33,993 bases of DNA from a bacterium (GCA_023251935.1 JAHEXV010000017.1:4024-38016), one strand, 5' to 3'; shown: positions 15,464 through 24,169, counted from the first letter of the stretch. Made by a program: numbers and translations. Notes: generated from the sequence alone by a model not told the origin.

Positions 15464-16801
15464 ATCGGTGGCTGCCGCGAACAGCCGCCATTCGTCGGGG
15501 ACCCCCTTGAGCTGTTGTGCGCCGCGGTCCGAGAACCGGATCTCCGATCCCGCAACGAGATCCTTGACGGTGCTGGAGACGAGCACCTCGCCTGCGGCGG
15601 CGAGGGCTCCGACCCGCGCCGCGATGTGAACCGCGATGCCGCCGACGTCCTCTTCCATCACCTCGACCTCGCCGCAGTGCAAGCCGATCCGCACCTCGAC
15701 GTCATGGGAGCGGGCCGCCTCCACGATTGCGCACCCGCAGCGGATCGCCCGCGCCGGGCCGTCGAAGGTGGCGAGGCAGCCGTCGCCCAGCGTCTTCACC
15801 TCGCGTCCGCGGAACCGCTCCAGCTCGCGCCGCACCGCTGCCTGATGCGTTGCGAGCAGCTCGCGCCAGCGGGCGTCCCCGAACTCGGCCGCTCGCTCCG
15901 TCGAGCCGACGATATCCGTGAACATCACGGTTGCGAGCACACGGTCGGGCTCGGGCACCGTGCGGGCGCCGGTCAGGAACTCCTCGATCTCCCCGAGCAC
16001 CCCGTCCGCGTCGCCCGCCCATGGCAGATGGTCGATCCCGGGAAGCTCCACGTATCGGGCGTCCGGGATCTGTTCGGCGAGCTCCCTCCCAGCCCCTCGA
16101 TTGACGACCCGGTCGCCGCGCCGATGGAGGACGAGCGTCGGAACGTGGATCGTGGGCAGGATGGCTCGGACGTCGATGTCCAGGAACATCTCGAAGATCT
16201 GCTGGACCATCGCCGGACTCGCGGCGGAGCGCTCCATCCGGGCGGTGAACTCCACCGCCTGGGGATCGCCCGCGAAGCTCGGGGCGAAGAGCTCGACCAT
16301 CCCCTCTGCCTGTTGCCCCCAGTATGGGGCGATGAACTCGGCGGCGGACTCGCGAAGCGCTTCCGCGGGTGAGGCCCAGGGGTAGTCCGGCGCCTCCGTG
16401 GTGCGTCCCATAGCGCCGTGGAGCACCAGAGCCGTCACGCGATCGGGGTGAGTGGCGGCGAACAAGACGCTCATCGGGCCGCCCTCGGAGATCCCGAAAA
16501 GTGCCGCCCGCTCGGACCCGGCGGCGTCCATGACCGCTCGAACGTCGTCGATCCGCTGCTCGAGGGTCGGCACCTCGGTGACGGGGTCGGACAGTCCGGT
16601 GCCGCGCTTGTCGAAGACGATCAGGCGCGAGAACGAGCCGATCCGCTCGAAGAAGCGAGCGAACGGAGGCGACTCCCACTGGAGCTCGAGGTGGGTGGCG
16701 AAGCCGAGGACGAGCACCACGTCGATTGGCCCGTCGCCGACGACCTGGTAGGCGATCGAGGTGTCGCCGGACTTGGCGTACTGGGTCGGCGGAGTGCTCA
16801 T
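15458..16801 (-). CDS. Alpha/beta hydrolase fused to class III adenylate/guanylate cyclase
   Basis: Encodes 447 residues. Residues 1-280 are an alpha/beta hydrolase with GISEGG (Ser105) as nucleophile elbow and FDKRGTGLSD upstream. Residues 286-447 are a class III cyclase domain: FTDIVGST (metal ligand Asp296), VKTLGDG (purine-recognising Lys336 and metal ligand Asp340), Asp385 at the second substrate-specificity position, and Arg396. The residue that is normally the transition-state Asn (VNxxAR) is His392 (VHIAAR). The Lys/Asp pair predicts ATP as substrate; the His raises doubt about rate. The same fusion occurs in mycobacterial Rv1900c-like proteins. Its start overlaps the stop of the upstream epimerase gene by four bases. 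Confidence 0.9.
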   Translation of the reverse strand: MSTPPTQYAKSGDTSIAYQVVGDGPIDVVLVLGFATHLELQWESPPFARFFERIGSFSRLIVFDKRGTGLSDPVTEVPTLEQRIDDVRAVMDAAGSERAALFGISEGGPMSVLFAATHPDRVTALVLHGAMGRTTEAPDYPWASPAEALRESAAEFIAPYWGQQAEGMVELFAPSFAGDPQAVEFTARMERSAASPAMVQQIFEMFLDIDVRAILPTIHVPTLVLHRRGDRVVNRGAGRELAEQIPDARYVELPGIDHLPWAGDADGVLGEIEEFLTGARTVPEPDRVLATVMFTDIVGSTERAAEFGDARWRELLATHQAAVRRELERFRGREVKTLGDGCLATFDGPARAIRCGCAIVEAARSHDVEVRIGLHCGEVEVMEEDVGGIAVHIAARVGALAAAGEVLVSSTVKDLVAGSEIRFSDRGAQQLKGVPDEWRLFAAATDE

Positions 16802-17730
16802 CGGTCTCGTGCCGCAGGCCGAGCCCCCGGCAGAACGGACCCAATGCGAGCGATTGCGTCGGGCACGCCCTGCTCGGCGGTGGAGAAGCGAGGCACCCAG
16901 CCGAGCTCGGACTTGATGCGGGCGTTGGAGCTCTTCGCAGACCGCGTCACCGCGCGGACCGGGTCGGAGCCGGCGGCGAGGCGCGCCAGCCAGGCTGGGA
17001 TGCGGCGCGGAGAGCCCTTGCCCAGGGCCGTTGCGGCGAGGGCCACGAAGTCGTAGAACTGGATCGGCTCGTCATCGACGACGTGGTAAAGAGCCCCGGC
17101 GGGGGCGCGCTCGGTCGCGTCAGCGCAGGCACTCGCCACGTCCTCGACCCTGACGACGTCCCACCAGTTCTCGCCCGATCCGATCACCGCGAAACGGCCC
17201 GGCTTACCCAGGCGATCGACGAACTCTTCGACGAACCAGCCGCCGGGGCCGTAGACGTGGCTCGGCCGGATGATCACCTCGTCGAGCGAAGATTCGCGGA
17301 GCAGGCGCTCGCCCTCCTGCTTGGAGCGACCGTACTCGGTCTCGACCGGCAGCTCCGTCTCCTCATCGAGCACCGCACCTTTCGCATCCCCGGTGACGAC
17401 CGTCGACGAAAAGACGATCCGACGAACGCCGGCGGCTTCGCACGCGGCGATCAACTTCCTGGTGCCGCCGACGTTGACCTTGTCGATCTTCGCCGGGTCG
17501 CGTTGCGACGCGATCTCGGCCGCGAGGTGGACAACGCAGTCCGGTGCGGCCGAGTCAACTGCACGGAAGAGGGATCCGGAGTCGGTGAGGTCGCCGGCGA
17601 GCGCGGCCGTGCCCGACGGTTGAGAGCCTTCCCGACGGACCAGGGCGTGGACCTCGTGGTCGCGCTCGAGCAGCTCGTCGCAGACCACGCCGCCGAGAAA
17701 GCCACTGGCGCCGGTGACCAGGAGTCTCAC
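16798..17730 (-). CDS. NAD(P)-dependent epimerase/dehydratase (extended SDR)
   Basis: Encodes 310 residues of an extended short-chain dehydrogenase/reductase. The nucleotide-binding GxxGxxG is TGASGFLGG (6-14); DLTDSGSL near 47 fits the adenine pocket; HLAAEIAS near 68 and the catalytic Ser109/Thr110 and Tyr133-x3-Lys137 (YGRSK) complete the active site. RPSHVYGPGGW is the substrate-side motif usual in sugar-nucleotide epimerases and 3-beta-HSD-like enzymes. The substrate is not determined. It is the first gene of a pair: its stop overlaps the ATG of the hydrolase-cyclase, so both are made from one transcript. Confidence 0.9.
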   Translation of the reverse strand: MRLLVTGASGFLGGVVCDELLERDHEVHALVRREGSQPSGTAALAGDLTDSGSLFRAVDSAAPDCVVHLAAEIASQRDPAKIDKVNVGGTRKLIAACEAAGVRRIVFSSTVVTGDAKGAVLDEETELPVETEYGRSKQEGERLLRESSLDEVIIRPSHVYGPGGWFVEEFVDRLGKPGRFAVIGSGENWWDVVRVEDVASACADATERAPAGALYHVVDDEPIQFYDFVALAATALGKGSPRRIPAWLARLAAGSDPVRAVTRSAKSSNARIKSELGWVPRFSTAEQGVPDAIARIGSVLPGARPAARDR

Positions 17731-17800
17731 CGGGCGAGTCTATGCCCCGATGCCGCGACCTTCGGGCTGGAGGGGCACGCCGACACCCCGCGAGACATCG

Positions 17801-17923
17801 CTACCAGCGCACCCAAGCGCGCGGCAGGAGAAAGGCGAGGATCGAACGCCGCCCGCACCTGGGACAGCGATGCAGCGGCTCCACACGCGTGCCGCAATGC
17901 CGGCATTCCGGCTTCTGAGGCAC
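17801..17923 (-). CDS. Small double-CxxC zinc-ribbon protein
   Basis: A short minus-strand frame ends at TAG 17801 and encodes PECRHCGTRVEPLHRCPRCG, that is C-x2-C-x9-C-x2-C, the four-cysteine pattern of a zinc ribbon, followed by a short hydrophobic/basic tail (RRSILAFLLPRAWVRW). With the GTG at 17923 the product is 40 residues, and AAGGG lies four bases upstream of that start. In-frame alternatives are GTG 17935 (44 residues) and ATG 17974 (57 residues). Evidence is the cysteine pattern alone. Proteins of this size often act as nucleic-acid-binding or assembly factors, but the role here is unknown. It is divergent from the DUF1326 gene. Confidence 0.5.
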   Translation of the reverse strand: MPQKPECRHCGTRVEPLHRCPRCGRRSILAFLLPRAWVRW

Positions 17924-17999
17924 GATGCCCTTCACGCGGCTCAGTCTAGGGCGAGTGGTGCCGGGGCACGGCATCCTGAGGCGCGATACTGCGGCGACG

Positions 18000-18626
18000 A
18001 TGGCGGCGTATCTCCCCTGGCAGATCTCGGGCAGCTACCTGGAGGCCTGCAACTGCGAGGCGATCTGCCCCTGCCGGGCGATCGGTGGCAGAAAGGGGGG
18101 CCGATCGACCGAGGGAGTCTGCCTGGGCTCGCTCTCGTGGCAGATCGATGAGGGGACGGCGGGGCAGGTGGACCTCGCCGGCCAGCGCGCCGTGCTCGCC
18201 CTGCGCTATGACGACGATGAGCCCGGCTCACCCTGGGACTTCTTCCTCTACATCGACGAGCGATCCGACCGTCGCCAGCTAGAGGCGCTCGAAGGAATCT
18301 TCCTCGGCCGCCTCGGCGGCACTCCCGAGGTCCAGTTCCCCTGGGTCTGGAAGGGGAGCAGGCTGCGCGGGGTGCGCCAGGTGGCGATCGAGATCGACCA
18401 CACGCCGGGCCGTGGCTGGTTCCGCGCCGGCAGCCAGGTCACGGTTCGCGTCCGCGAGCCGGTGGCCGACCCGGAGACCGTGACCTGCGTCATCCCGGGG
18501 CACCATCAACAGGGCAGAGAGGTGATCGCCGATCAGCTGGCCGTGACCGACGGCGCGCTCCAGTTCGAGCTGACCGGCAAGTGCGGCTACGAGTCGAGCT
18601 TCGCCTACTCCTCCAACGACGCCTGA
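18000..18626 (+). CDS. DUF1326 family protein
   Basis: Encodes 208 residues from the ATG at 18000 (MAAYLPWQISGSYLEACNCE). The cysteine cluster CNCEAICPCR at about residues 17-26 is the hallmark of DUF1326 and suggests metal binding. Further typical segments are GVCLGSLSWQIDEG, PWDFFLYIDERSD, EALEGIFLGRLGG and a C-terminal CGYESSFAYSS. The biochemical role of the family is not known to me. No good ribosome-binding site is visible and the frame is open upstream to 17925, so the start is not certain, but the homologous region begins at about 18000. Confidence 0.85.
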   Translation: MAAYLPWQISGSYLEACNCEAICPCRAIGGRKGGRSTEGVCLGSLSWQIDEGTAGQVDLAGQRAVLALRYDDDEPGSPWDFFLYIDERSDRRQLEALEGIFLGRLGGTPEVQFPWVWKGSRLRGVRQVAIEIDHTPGRGWFRAGSQVTVRVREPVADPETVTCVIPGHHQQGREVIADQLAVTDGALQFELTGKCGYESSFAYSSNDA

Positions 18627-18640
18627 AGCCCGCTGGAGAA

Positions 18641-18880
18641 CTACGTCGTGGCCTCCTCGTCCTCGGCGTCCAGCAACGCCGCAAGGTCCGCCACGGCTTG
18701 CTCCCGGGTCGCCGCCTCAGCGCCGACCAGCATCACGCCCTCGGGGCCAATGCCAGCCGGAATACCCACTCGGCTCCAGAATCCAACATCCCACACGCCA
18801 TCGGGGCGTCGCTCGACGCGAAACTCCACCCCGTCGCGCTTCGCTCGGGCCGCGAGGCGAGCTTCAAGGTCCTCAGCCAC
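18641..18880 (-). CDS. Small hypothetical protein
   Basis: A frame of 79 residues starting at GTG 18880: acidic/basic helix (AEDLEARLAARAKRDGVEF), a strand-rich middle (RVERRPDGVWDVGFWSRVGI, GPEGVMLVGAEAA) and an acidic helical end (TREQAVADLAALLDAEDEEATT). The composition is soluble and well ordered, unlike the opposite strand, and it stops 14 bases from the convergent DUF1326 stop. The frame remains open upstream, antisense to the methyltransferase, but that extension looks like noise. Family not recognised. Confidence 0.5.
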   Translation of the reverse strand: MAEDLEARLAARAKRDGVEFRVERRPDGVWDVGFWSRVGIPAGIGPEGVMLVGAEAATREQAVADLAALLDAEDEEATT

Positions 18881-18994
18881 GGCCCCGAGCGTATCGCCGC
18901 TGCAAGTGGAAGCTTCTTTCGGGTGCAAGGGAAGACTTCTGGCCGCCCAAGCGTTAGCGTCGGCGTCGCGCAGGCGACGAACAAGGAGCGGACG

Positions 18995-19840
18995 ATGGTC
19001 AACCTGGACGAGTACCGCGAGCTGAGCCACGAAAGCTGGGAGGAGGTGGCCTCCGGCTGGGAGAAGCGGCGCGAGTGGCTGATGCGCGTCACCGCGCCCG
19101 CGAACGATTGGGTCGCGGAGAAGCTGGCTCCGCAGCCGGGACAGACCATCCTCGACCTGGCGGCGGGCACCGGCGACCTCGGCTTCATGATCGCGGAGCG
19201 CGTCGGCAATGAGGGTCACGTGATCTCGACGGACTTCGCGGAGCACATGGTCGAGGTCGCGAGGCGCAACGGGGAGGGGCGCGGCCTCAGCAACGTCGAG
19301 CATCGCGTGATGGACGCGGAGCGGATGGACCTCGAGGAGAACAGCGTGGACGGCGTCGCCTGCCGCTGGGGCTACATGCTGATGGCAGACCCGGCCGCCG
19401 CCCTCAAGGAGACGAGGCGCGTGCTGCGGGACGGCGGCCGGCTCGCCTTTGCGGTCTGGGCCGCCCCCGACCGCAACCCGTGGGCTGCCATCCCGGGAAT
19501 GACGCTCGTCCAGCGTGGTCACATGCCGCCGCCCGAGCCCGGAGCGCCTGGGATCTTCGCCCTGGCCGACCCCGACCGCACCCGCGAGCTCGTCACCGGC
19601 GCGGGCTTCGGCGAGCCGAACATCGAGGAGATCGCCTTCGAGTTCCGCTACGCCGACGACGACGACTTCTGGGACGCGCTCGTGCGGCTGGCCGGCCCGT
19701 TCGCGCGGGTGATCAACGCGCTGCCAAAAGACGAGCGGCAGGCAACGCGCGACGCCGTCCTCCAGAGCGTCAAGGACTACCGCAGCGAGGACGGCTCCTA
19801 CTCCTGCCCCGCCGTAACGTGGGGAGGGCTCGCCGGCTGA
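18995..19840 (+). CDS. SAM-dependent methyltransferase, UbiE/MenG-like
   Basis: Encodes 281 residues; AAGGAG lies seven bases before the ATG. The class I Rossmann methyltransferase motifs are clear: motif I ILDLAAGTGDLGF (52-64), HVISTDFAEHMVEVARR (post I, acidic Asp for the SAM ribose), VMDAERMDLEENSVDGVACRWGYMLM (motif II region) and ETRRVLRDGGRLAFAVWA (motif III). Similarity to UbiE/COQ5-type enzymes is in this core only; the substrate is unknown. It has no close co-directional neighbour, so it is likely monocistronic. Confidence 0.88.
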   Translation: MVNLDEYRELSHESWEEVASGWEKRREWLMRVTAPANDWVAEKLAPQPGQTILDLAAGTGDLGFMIAERVGNEGHVISTDFAEHMVEVARRNGEGRGLSNVEHRVMDAERMDLEENSVDGVACRWGYMLMADPAAALKETRRVLRDGGRLAFAVWAAPDRNPWAAIPGMTLVQRGHMPPPEPGAPGIFALADPDRTRELVTGAGFGEPNIEEIAFEFRYADDDDFWDALVRLAGPFARVINALPKDERQATRDAVLQSVKDYRSEDGSYSCPAVTWGGLAG

Positions 19841-19851
19841 GTTCAGCCGGC
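19832..19851. terminator. Hairpin between convergent genes
   Basis: GCCGGCTGA (19832-19840) and TCAGCCGGC (19843-19851) form a perfect 9-bp inverted repeat with a 2-base centre; the TGA of the left arm is the methyltransferase stop. It lies between convergent genes and may end transcription in both directions, although no U-tract follows. Confidence 0.45.
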
Positions 19852-19880
19852 TGGGGGCCGAAGGGTCAGGTCGACAGGCG

Positions 19881-20342
19881 TCAATGCGTCCCGAGCGCTC
19901 GCTCGCGCTGTTGAACACGTTGGCTGGCCTGCCGCTTGGCGCTGGACGGGATCCAGCGGGAGAGTTGCGAGCGGTGCTCGGCCGCCCACCGATAACCGCG
20001 GTCGCTGAGTCCGGGGAACCGGGCGAAACCGGCGGCCGGGAGGCGACCACCAGGCAACAGTGTCAGCAGCGGCGCCACTGCCGCGCCACCCGAGCGGCGC
20101 ACGCCGGTTGGGGAGATCAGATGCCACGAGGCCCTTCGCTCGACTGGCGTGAGCTCTGAGAGCAGGTCGTTGGCCTCAGGCCGCTGTAGGGCGATCGGCT
20201 GCAGACGGGCTGCGCGATCCCACCGCAGCAGGCCGGAGAGCAGCCACTTGCAGAAGCCGCAGTCGGCGTCGTAAAGGACCGCCCAGCGGAATTCGTCGGC
20301 CGGGCCAGAAGGGGGCTCAAGTGCGTGATCGTCGTAGCCCAC
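19881..20342 (-). CDS. DCC-family thiol-disulfide oxidoreductase-like protein (DUF393)
   Basis: Encodes 153 residues from GTG 20342. The family signature DADCGFC (residues 25-31, in AVLYDADCGFCKWLLSGLLRWD) is intact with both cysteines; it gives the DCC family its name and suggests a thioredoxin-like fold. Further conserved features are LQPIALQRPEA, SWHLISPTGVRRSGGAAVAPLL and GYRWAAEHRSQLSRW. Actual redox activity is unproven for most members. A GTG is the best visible start; the frame is open upstream but without recognisable homology. Confidence 0.85.
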   Translation of the reverse strand: MGYDDHALEPPSGPADEFRWAVLYDADCGFCKWLLSGLLRWDRAARLQPIALQRPEANDLLSELTPVERRASWHLISPTGVRRSGGAAVAPLLTLLPGGRLPAAGFARFPGLSDRGYRWAAEHRSQLSRWIPSSAKRQASQRVQQRERALGTH

Positions 20343-20483
20343 GCCTATATGAACCAAATCACGAGCCGGGCGCCGAGACGCCTTGCAAGGGCCATCGGGA
20401 CCTGACGCTTGGGGGCGGCCATCGCCAGCGTTGCATCGTAGGGGCACCGAGGGCTCGGGCGCGGACGCCGCCGACCGTTTCCT

Positions 20484-21098
20484 TCAAGCGCTTGATCCGG
20501 ACGAGGAGGCAGTCGGATCGCCGGGGCGCGCCCGCCACACCCGTCCGAACTCTCGGATCATCGGCGGGTACACGATCATGTGCCGAAACGGCCTGATCGC
20601 AGCCATGTAAGCGGTCCCGAACAGTCCGTTTGGCTTCACGTAGACGGCCATCTGGCCGCGGTAGCCGCCGGTCCCGTCAGGGACCCAGCCGATGTGCATG
20701 ACGCCGTGAACGGTCCGGTTGGCGATCTCCGCGGCCCACTCGTCGTCGATCAGGTAGACGGAGCTGAAGGGGAGCGCGTCGAAGGCCGGGCCGGATGGGG
20801 CGTCCCGGAGATCAGCCGGCAACCTGTCGCGGAGGGTCGGCCGCTCCGAGCCGAAACCGGCGTCCGGCCCGTCCCAGCCGAGCAGCTCCCCGACCCTCCA
20901 CCGGATCGCCCAGAGGGTGCGGGCGGCGCGGGAGGAGCCCTGCGAGGGGTCGCCCGATGCGAGCAGCTGCACCAGCCGAGGAAAGTCGTCCGCGCCGCCC
21001 GGCGTCGGCAGCCCCCACACATCCTCGAGCCGGAAATCGGAAGTGAGCTCGTGGATCCGCCAGGGTCGGGAGGTGTGCGCGGTGTTCGGGAGCCTCAT
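20484..21098 (-). CDS. DUF2867 family protein
   Basis: Encodes 204 residues from ATG 21098 (MRLPNTAHTSRPWRIHELTS). Recognised from memory as DUF2867: FRLEDVWGLPTPGG, LWAIRWRVGELLGWDG, YLIDDEWAAEIANRTVHGVMHIGWV, GGYRGQMAVYVKPNGLFG and YMAAIRPFRHMIVYPPMIREFGR. In some proteins this domain follows an NAD(P)-binding domain; here it stands alone. The fold resembles polyketide-cyclase/START-like proteins and the ligand is unknown. Other in-frame starts upstream give an Arg-rich extension without homology. Confidence 0.82.
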   Translation of the reverse strand: MRLPNTAHTSRPWRIHELTSDFRLEDVWGLPTPGGADDFPRLVQLLASGDPSQGSSRAARTLWAIRWRVGELLGWDGPDAGFGSERPTLRDRLPADLRDAPSGPAFDALPFSSVYLIDDEWAAEIANRTVHGVMHIGWVPDGTGGYRGQMAVYVKPNGLFGTAYMAAIRPFRHMIVYPPMIREFGRVWRARPGDPTASSSGSSA

Positions 21099-21203
21099 TC
21101 GTGGACGCCTGGAGTTGTAGCGCCAAAGCCGTCCATCGACGACATCTGCGGTCCGGAGCCCTGCGACAGCGGTCGTGTCGCCGGTCGGTCGGCGTGGCAC
21201 GCC

Positions 21204-22091
21204 TCAAGCGCGCACGATGCCTCCGACGAGCATTCCGGAGCCGAGGTGGGCGCCGAGCACCGGTCCCACCTGGGTGCAGAACAATGGCCCGCCGCCGAAG
21301 ATCGCAGCGCCCTGGGTTACCAGATGCTCGGCGTCCTCGGGGCATTGGGCGTGCTGGACGATCCAGTCCTTCGCGCCGCGGTCGTGCAGCTCATCGAGGT
21401 AGGCGCCCATCCGCTCTAATGCCCGGCGCCGCGTTCGGACGCGGCCGACCGGGGTGATCTCGGTGCCGAAGGTCAGGATCGGCTTGACCTTCAGCGCGGT
21501 CCCCAGCATCGCTTGTGCCGCGCCGATGCGCCCGCCTCGGCGCAGGTATTCCAGGGTGTCCAGGCAAAACCAGATCTCGAGCCGCCGGCGGGCGTCGCGC
21601 ACGGCATCGACCACGGCGCTCAGCTCTGCGCCTTGCTCGGCGACGCGCGCAGCAACTACGACGAGGCAGCCCAGACCGCCCGCGCCGGTCTGGCCGTCGA
21701 CCACCTCCACGCGCCCGCGATGCCCCTTGGCCGCCACAACCCGCGCCGCCTCAGCCGCGGTCTCACATGTCCCCGACAGGCCACCGGCCAAGTGGATGGA
21801 GATGACGTCGCGCCCGGCGCTGACGAGCGGCTCAAAGCAGGCCAGGAAGTCCCCCACCGAGGGCTGCGAGGTCGAAGGCAGCACCGGGGACTCGCGCAGC
21901 CGCGCGTAGAACTCACCGAGGTCCGCGTACTCATGCTCGGGCCGCAGGTCACCATTCCAGCCCACATACAAGCTGACCTGGCGAATGGCCCACCGGTCGA
22001 CCAGCGAGCGTGGCAGGTATGGCGTGCTGTCGGTCACCACGGCGACGCTGGCCCGCTCGCTGGGTGTTCTGACGTCTTGAGGGGCGCTCAC
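21204..22091 (-). CDS. DegV-family fatty-acid-binding protein
   Basis: Encodes 295 residues from GTG 22091. DegV features: SVAVVTDSTPYLP at the N-terminus, PSTSQPSVGDFLACFEPL (the Ser/Thr that hold the lipid head group), SIHLAGGLSGTCETA, VVDGQTGAGGLG, and FCLDTLEYLRRGGRIG followed by LKVKPIL. Family members bind long-chain fatty acids and, as FakB proteins, present them to the kinase FakA. No FakA is in the window. The gene is divergent from the ABC1 kinase gene with about 110 bases between. Confidence 0.9.
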   Translation of the reverse strand: MSAPQDVRTPSERASVAVVTDSTPYLPRSLVDRWAIRQVSLYVGWNGDLRPEHEYADLGEFYARLRESPVLPSTSQPSVGDFLACFEPLVSAGRDVISIHLAGGLSGTCETAAEAARVVAAKGHRGRVEVVDGQTGAGGLGCLVVVAARVAEQGAELSAVVDAVRDARRRLEIWFCLDTLEYLRRGGRIGAAQAMLGTALKVKPILTFGTEITPVGRVRTRRRALERMGAYLDELHDRGAKDWIVQHAQCPEDAEHLVTQGAAIFGGGPLFCTQVGPVLGAHLGSGMLVGGIVRA

Positions 22092-22204
22092 GCGAGCGCA
22101 AACCCTACGCCCCGGCCTCTTCGGTCGACGGCCGGGTTGACCCGTTCCAGATTCCGCGGTGCTCGTCTTCGGTGGGGTTCTCCGGCTGCTGCCAGACTTG
22201 CCTG

Positions 22205-23620
22205 GTGGCCGATCGGCAGCAGCGCAGCCCGACCCGCGGGCGGGGGGCCCGCACCTTGCGCCTCGGGCAGGTCGCCGCGGGAGGCGCGGTTCGCTGGGCA
22301 AGCGATCGCGTCGACGGGCGCGGAAGCGAGGAGGACCGGCGACGCCGTCGCGGCGACCGGCTGGTAGCGACGATCGACTCGCTGGTCGATCAGCTTCAGA
22401 CGATGCGCGGTGCCGCGATGAAGGCCGGTCAGGTCCTTTCCACGGTCGAATTCCCCGGGCTCGACGCCGACCAGTCCGCCCATCTGCAGGCGCGCCTCGC
22501 CTCGCTGCGGGACGACGTCCCCGCGGTCGGCTGGAAGCAGATGCGGAAGGTGATCGCCAGCGAGTGGGGGGAGGACCCCGAGAGGGTGCTCGCCTCGATC
22601 GATCCCGAGCCGGCCGCCGCGGCGAGCATCGGGCAGGTCTACCGCGGGCAAACCAGGGACGGGGTCGACGTTGCGGTCAAGGTCCAGTACCCCGGGATCG
22701 CCGAGGCCGTCGAGTCGGACATGCGAAACGTGCGGATGCTCGCGCCGGTATTGCGCCGGCTGATGCCGGGTCTCGAGGTCAAGCCTGTGCTCGCCGAGCT
22801 CAGCGAACGCATCTCCGCGGAATGTGACTACGAGCTCGAAGCGTCTAGCCACCGCCGCCTCGCCCGCTTCTGGCGCCGCCATCCGTTCATAACGGTCCCC
22901 GCGGTTGACATGCGCCTCAGCCGCCGCAGGGTGCTGGTCAGTGATTGGGTGGACGGCATCGACTTCGCCGAGGTCGGTCGGCGGCCGGATCCGGTCCGCG
23001 ACCGATACACCGAGATCATCTACCGCTTCTTCTACGGGGCCGCCCGCGAGCTCGACCTGGCGCTCGGCGACCCCCACCCGGGCAACTATCTGCTCTGCGA
23101 CGACGGGCGGGTCGCGTTCATCGACTTCGGCATGCTGCGCGACCTCCCGCGCGGCTATTTGAGCCGCGAGGCCGTCATCTTCGCGGCGATTCGCGATCGC
23201 GACCAGCGGGTGCTGATCGATGCTATGCGAGCGCTGGGCTACCTGCGCGACGACTCTGACTGGAACGGCCAGCTGCTGCTCGACCATATGCGCGCGGTGT
23301 CCTGGTGGCTCCAGGCCGATGGGCCCCTTCGTCTAGCGCCCGAGGACATCTGGCGCGGCAGTGAGGCTTTGCGTGAGCAGCGCGATGGGGACCTGACGCA
23401 GCAGATGCGCCGCATGACCCTGCCGCCCGAGGCCCTCCTCCTGCGGCGGATGGAGGGGCTTCTGTTCCAGGTCGCCTCGACGCTTCGTGCAGAGGCGAGC
23501 TGGGGCGCGCTGTTGCGCGAGCTGATTGAGGGCGGTGAGCCCGTCGGCCCGCTGGGTCGCGAGCACGCCGCCTGGCTCGCCAACCGGGGTCTGCGACCGA
23601 CGACGGCCCCGAGCGCGTAG
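22205..23620 (+). CDS. ABC1/UbiB-family atypical protein kinase
   Basis: Encodes 471 residues from GTG 22205; an upstream in-frame GTG at 22172 is possible and no clear ribosome-binding site discriminates. All family signatures are intact: KxGQ as MKAGQVLS (73-76), the Ala-rich nucleotide loop AAAASIGQVY (137-146) that replaces the usual Gly loop, Lys159 in VAVKVQYPG, the ExD-like SAECDYELEA, GDPHPGN (288-294) and IDFGM (Asp307). UbiB-type proteins support isoprenoid quinone synthesis through ATPase activity; no quinone gene is adjacent, so the pathway here is open. No membrane helix is evident at the C-terminus. Confidence 0.9.
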   Translation: MADRQQRSPTRGRGARTLRLGQVAAGGAVRWASDRVDGRGSEEDRRRRRGDRLVATIDSLVDQLQTMRGAAMKAGQVLSTVEFPGLDADQSAHLQARLASLRDDVPAVGWKQMRKVIASEWGEDPERVLASIDPEPAAAASIGQVYRGQTRDGVDVAVKVQYPGIAEAVESDMRNVRMLAPVLRRLMPGLEVKPVLAELSERISAECDYELEASSHRRLARFWRRHPFITVPAVDMRLSRRRVLVSDWVDGIDFAEVGRRPDPVRDRYTEIIYRFFYGAARELDLALGDPHPGNYLLCDDGRVAFIDFGMLRDLPRGYLSREAVIFAAIRDRDQRVLIDAMRALGYLRDDSDWNGQLLLDHMRAVSWWLQADGPLRLAPEDIWRGSEALREQRDGDLTQQMRRMTLPPEALLLRRMEGLLFQVASTLRAEASWGALLRELIEGGEPVGPLGREHAAWLANRGLRPTTAPSA

Positions 23621-23644
23621 GGACCGATCAGTCGCGACGGCGCC

Positions 23645-24079
23645 TTACGGCTCTCTCCGCGGTTCCGATTGAAGCTTGCGGGTCTCCCGCGCCGCCTTCT
23701 CGGCCCGGTCAATCACGGCGGACGCTTCGCCGGCCGGCAGGTGCGCCGCATAAACCTCGGCTCGGGCCGCCTGCTCCCTTTGGCCGTCGATCGCCAACTT
23801 CGTCTGGTCGCTGCCGACCTTGACGCCGAAGTAGGCGCCGACAATCGAGCCCACGATGCCTGCCGTAGACCCGGCGATCGTTGAGGCGGTCTCCGTGTTC
23901 TTGGTGATCGCGATGACAGCGATCACCGCTACGGCAGCAACGCCGACCGCAACCGCAACGAGGCCGCCGACGCTCTTGATCGCTTCGGACGGCGACCTTG
24001 GGGGCTGAGTGCCTGGTTCCGCAACCGATTGAGACTCAGCCCACTCGCCATGGTGGCCGGGAACGTCCGCTGTGGTCAT
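23645..24079 (-). CDS. Small membrane protein with glycine-zipper-like helices
   Basis: Encodes 144 residues. A polar N-terminus precedes two hydrophobic segments (VGGLVAVAVGVAAVAVIAVI, about 37-58, and STAGIVGSIVGAYFGVKVG, about 70-88), the second with small-residue spacing typical of glycine zippers. A charged helical C-terminus of about 50 residues follows. The ATG has AGGAGA six bases upstream. It lies 90 bases behind the protease gene on the same strand, so the two could share a transcript. Family and function not recognised. Confidence 0.7.
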   Translation of the reverse strand: MTTADVPGHHGEWAESQSVAEPGTQPPRSPSEAIKSVGGLVAVAVGVAAVAVIAVIAITKNTETASTIAGSTAGIVGSIVGAYFGVKVGSDQTKLAIDGQREQAARAEVYAAHLPAGEASAVIDRAEKAARETRKLQSEPRREP

Positions 24080-24169
24080 CGGATCTCTCCTGCTTCGTTG
24101 GACAAGCTTTGCGAGAGCCCTTGATCGCCGGCCCGAGCCCGAGTGGGAGACAACGCTCGGACACCACCG

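Noticed and set aside
18881-20050. Long minus-strand reading frame antisense to the methyltransferase
   Set aside because: It is open only because of GC-rich codon bias; its translation is rich in Arg, Ala and Pro without motifs, while the plus strand encodes a clear methyltransferase.
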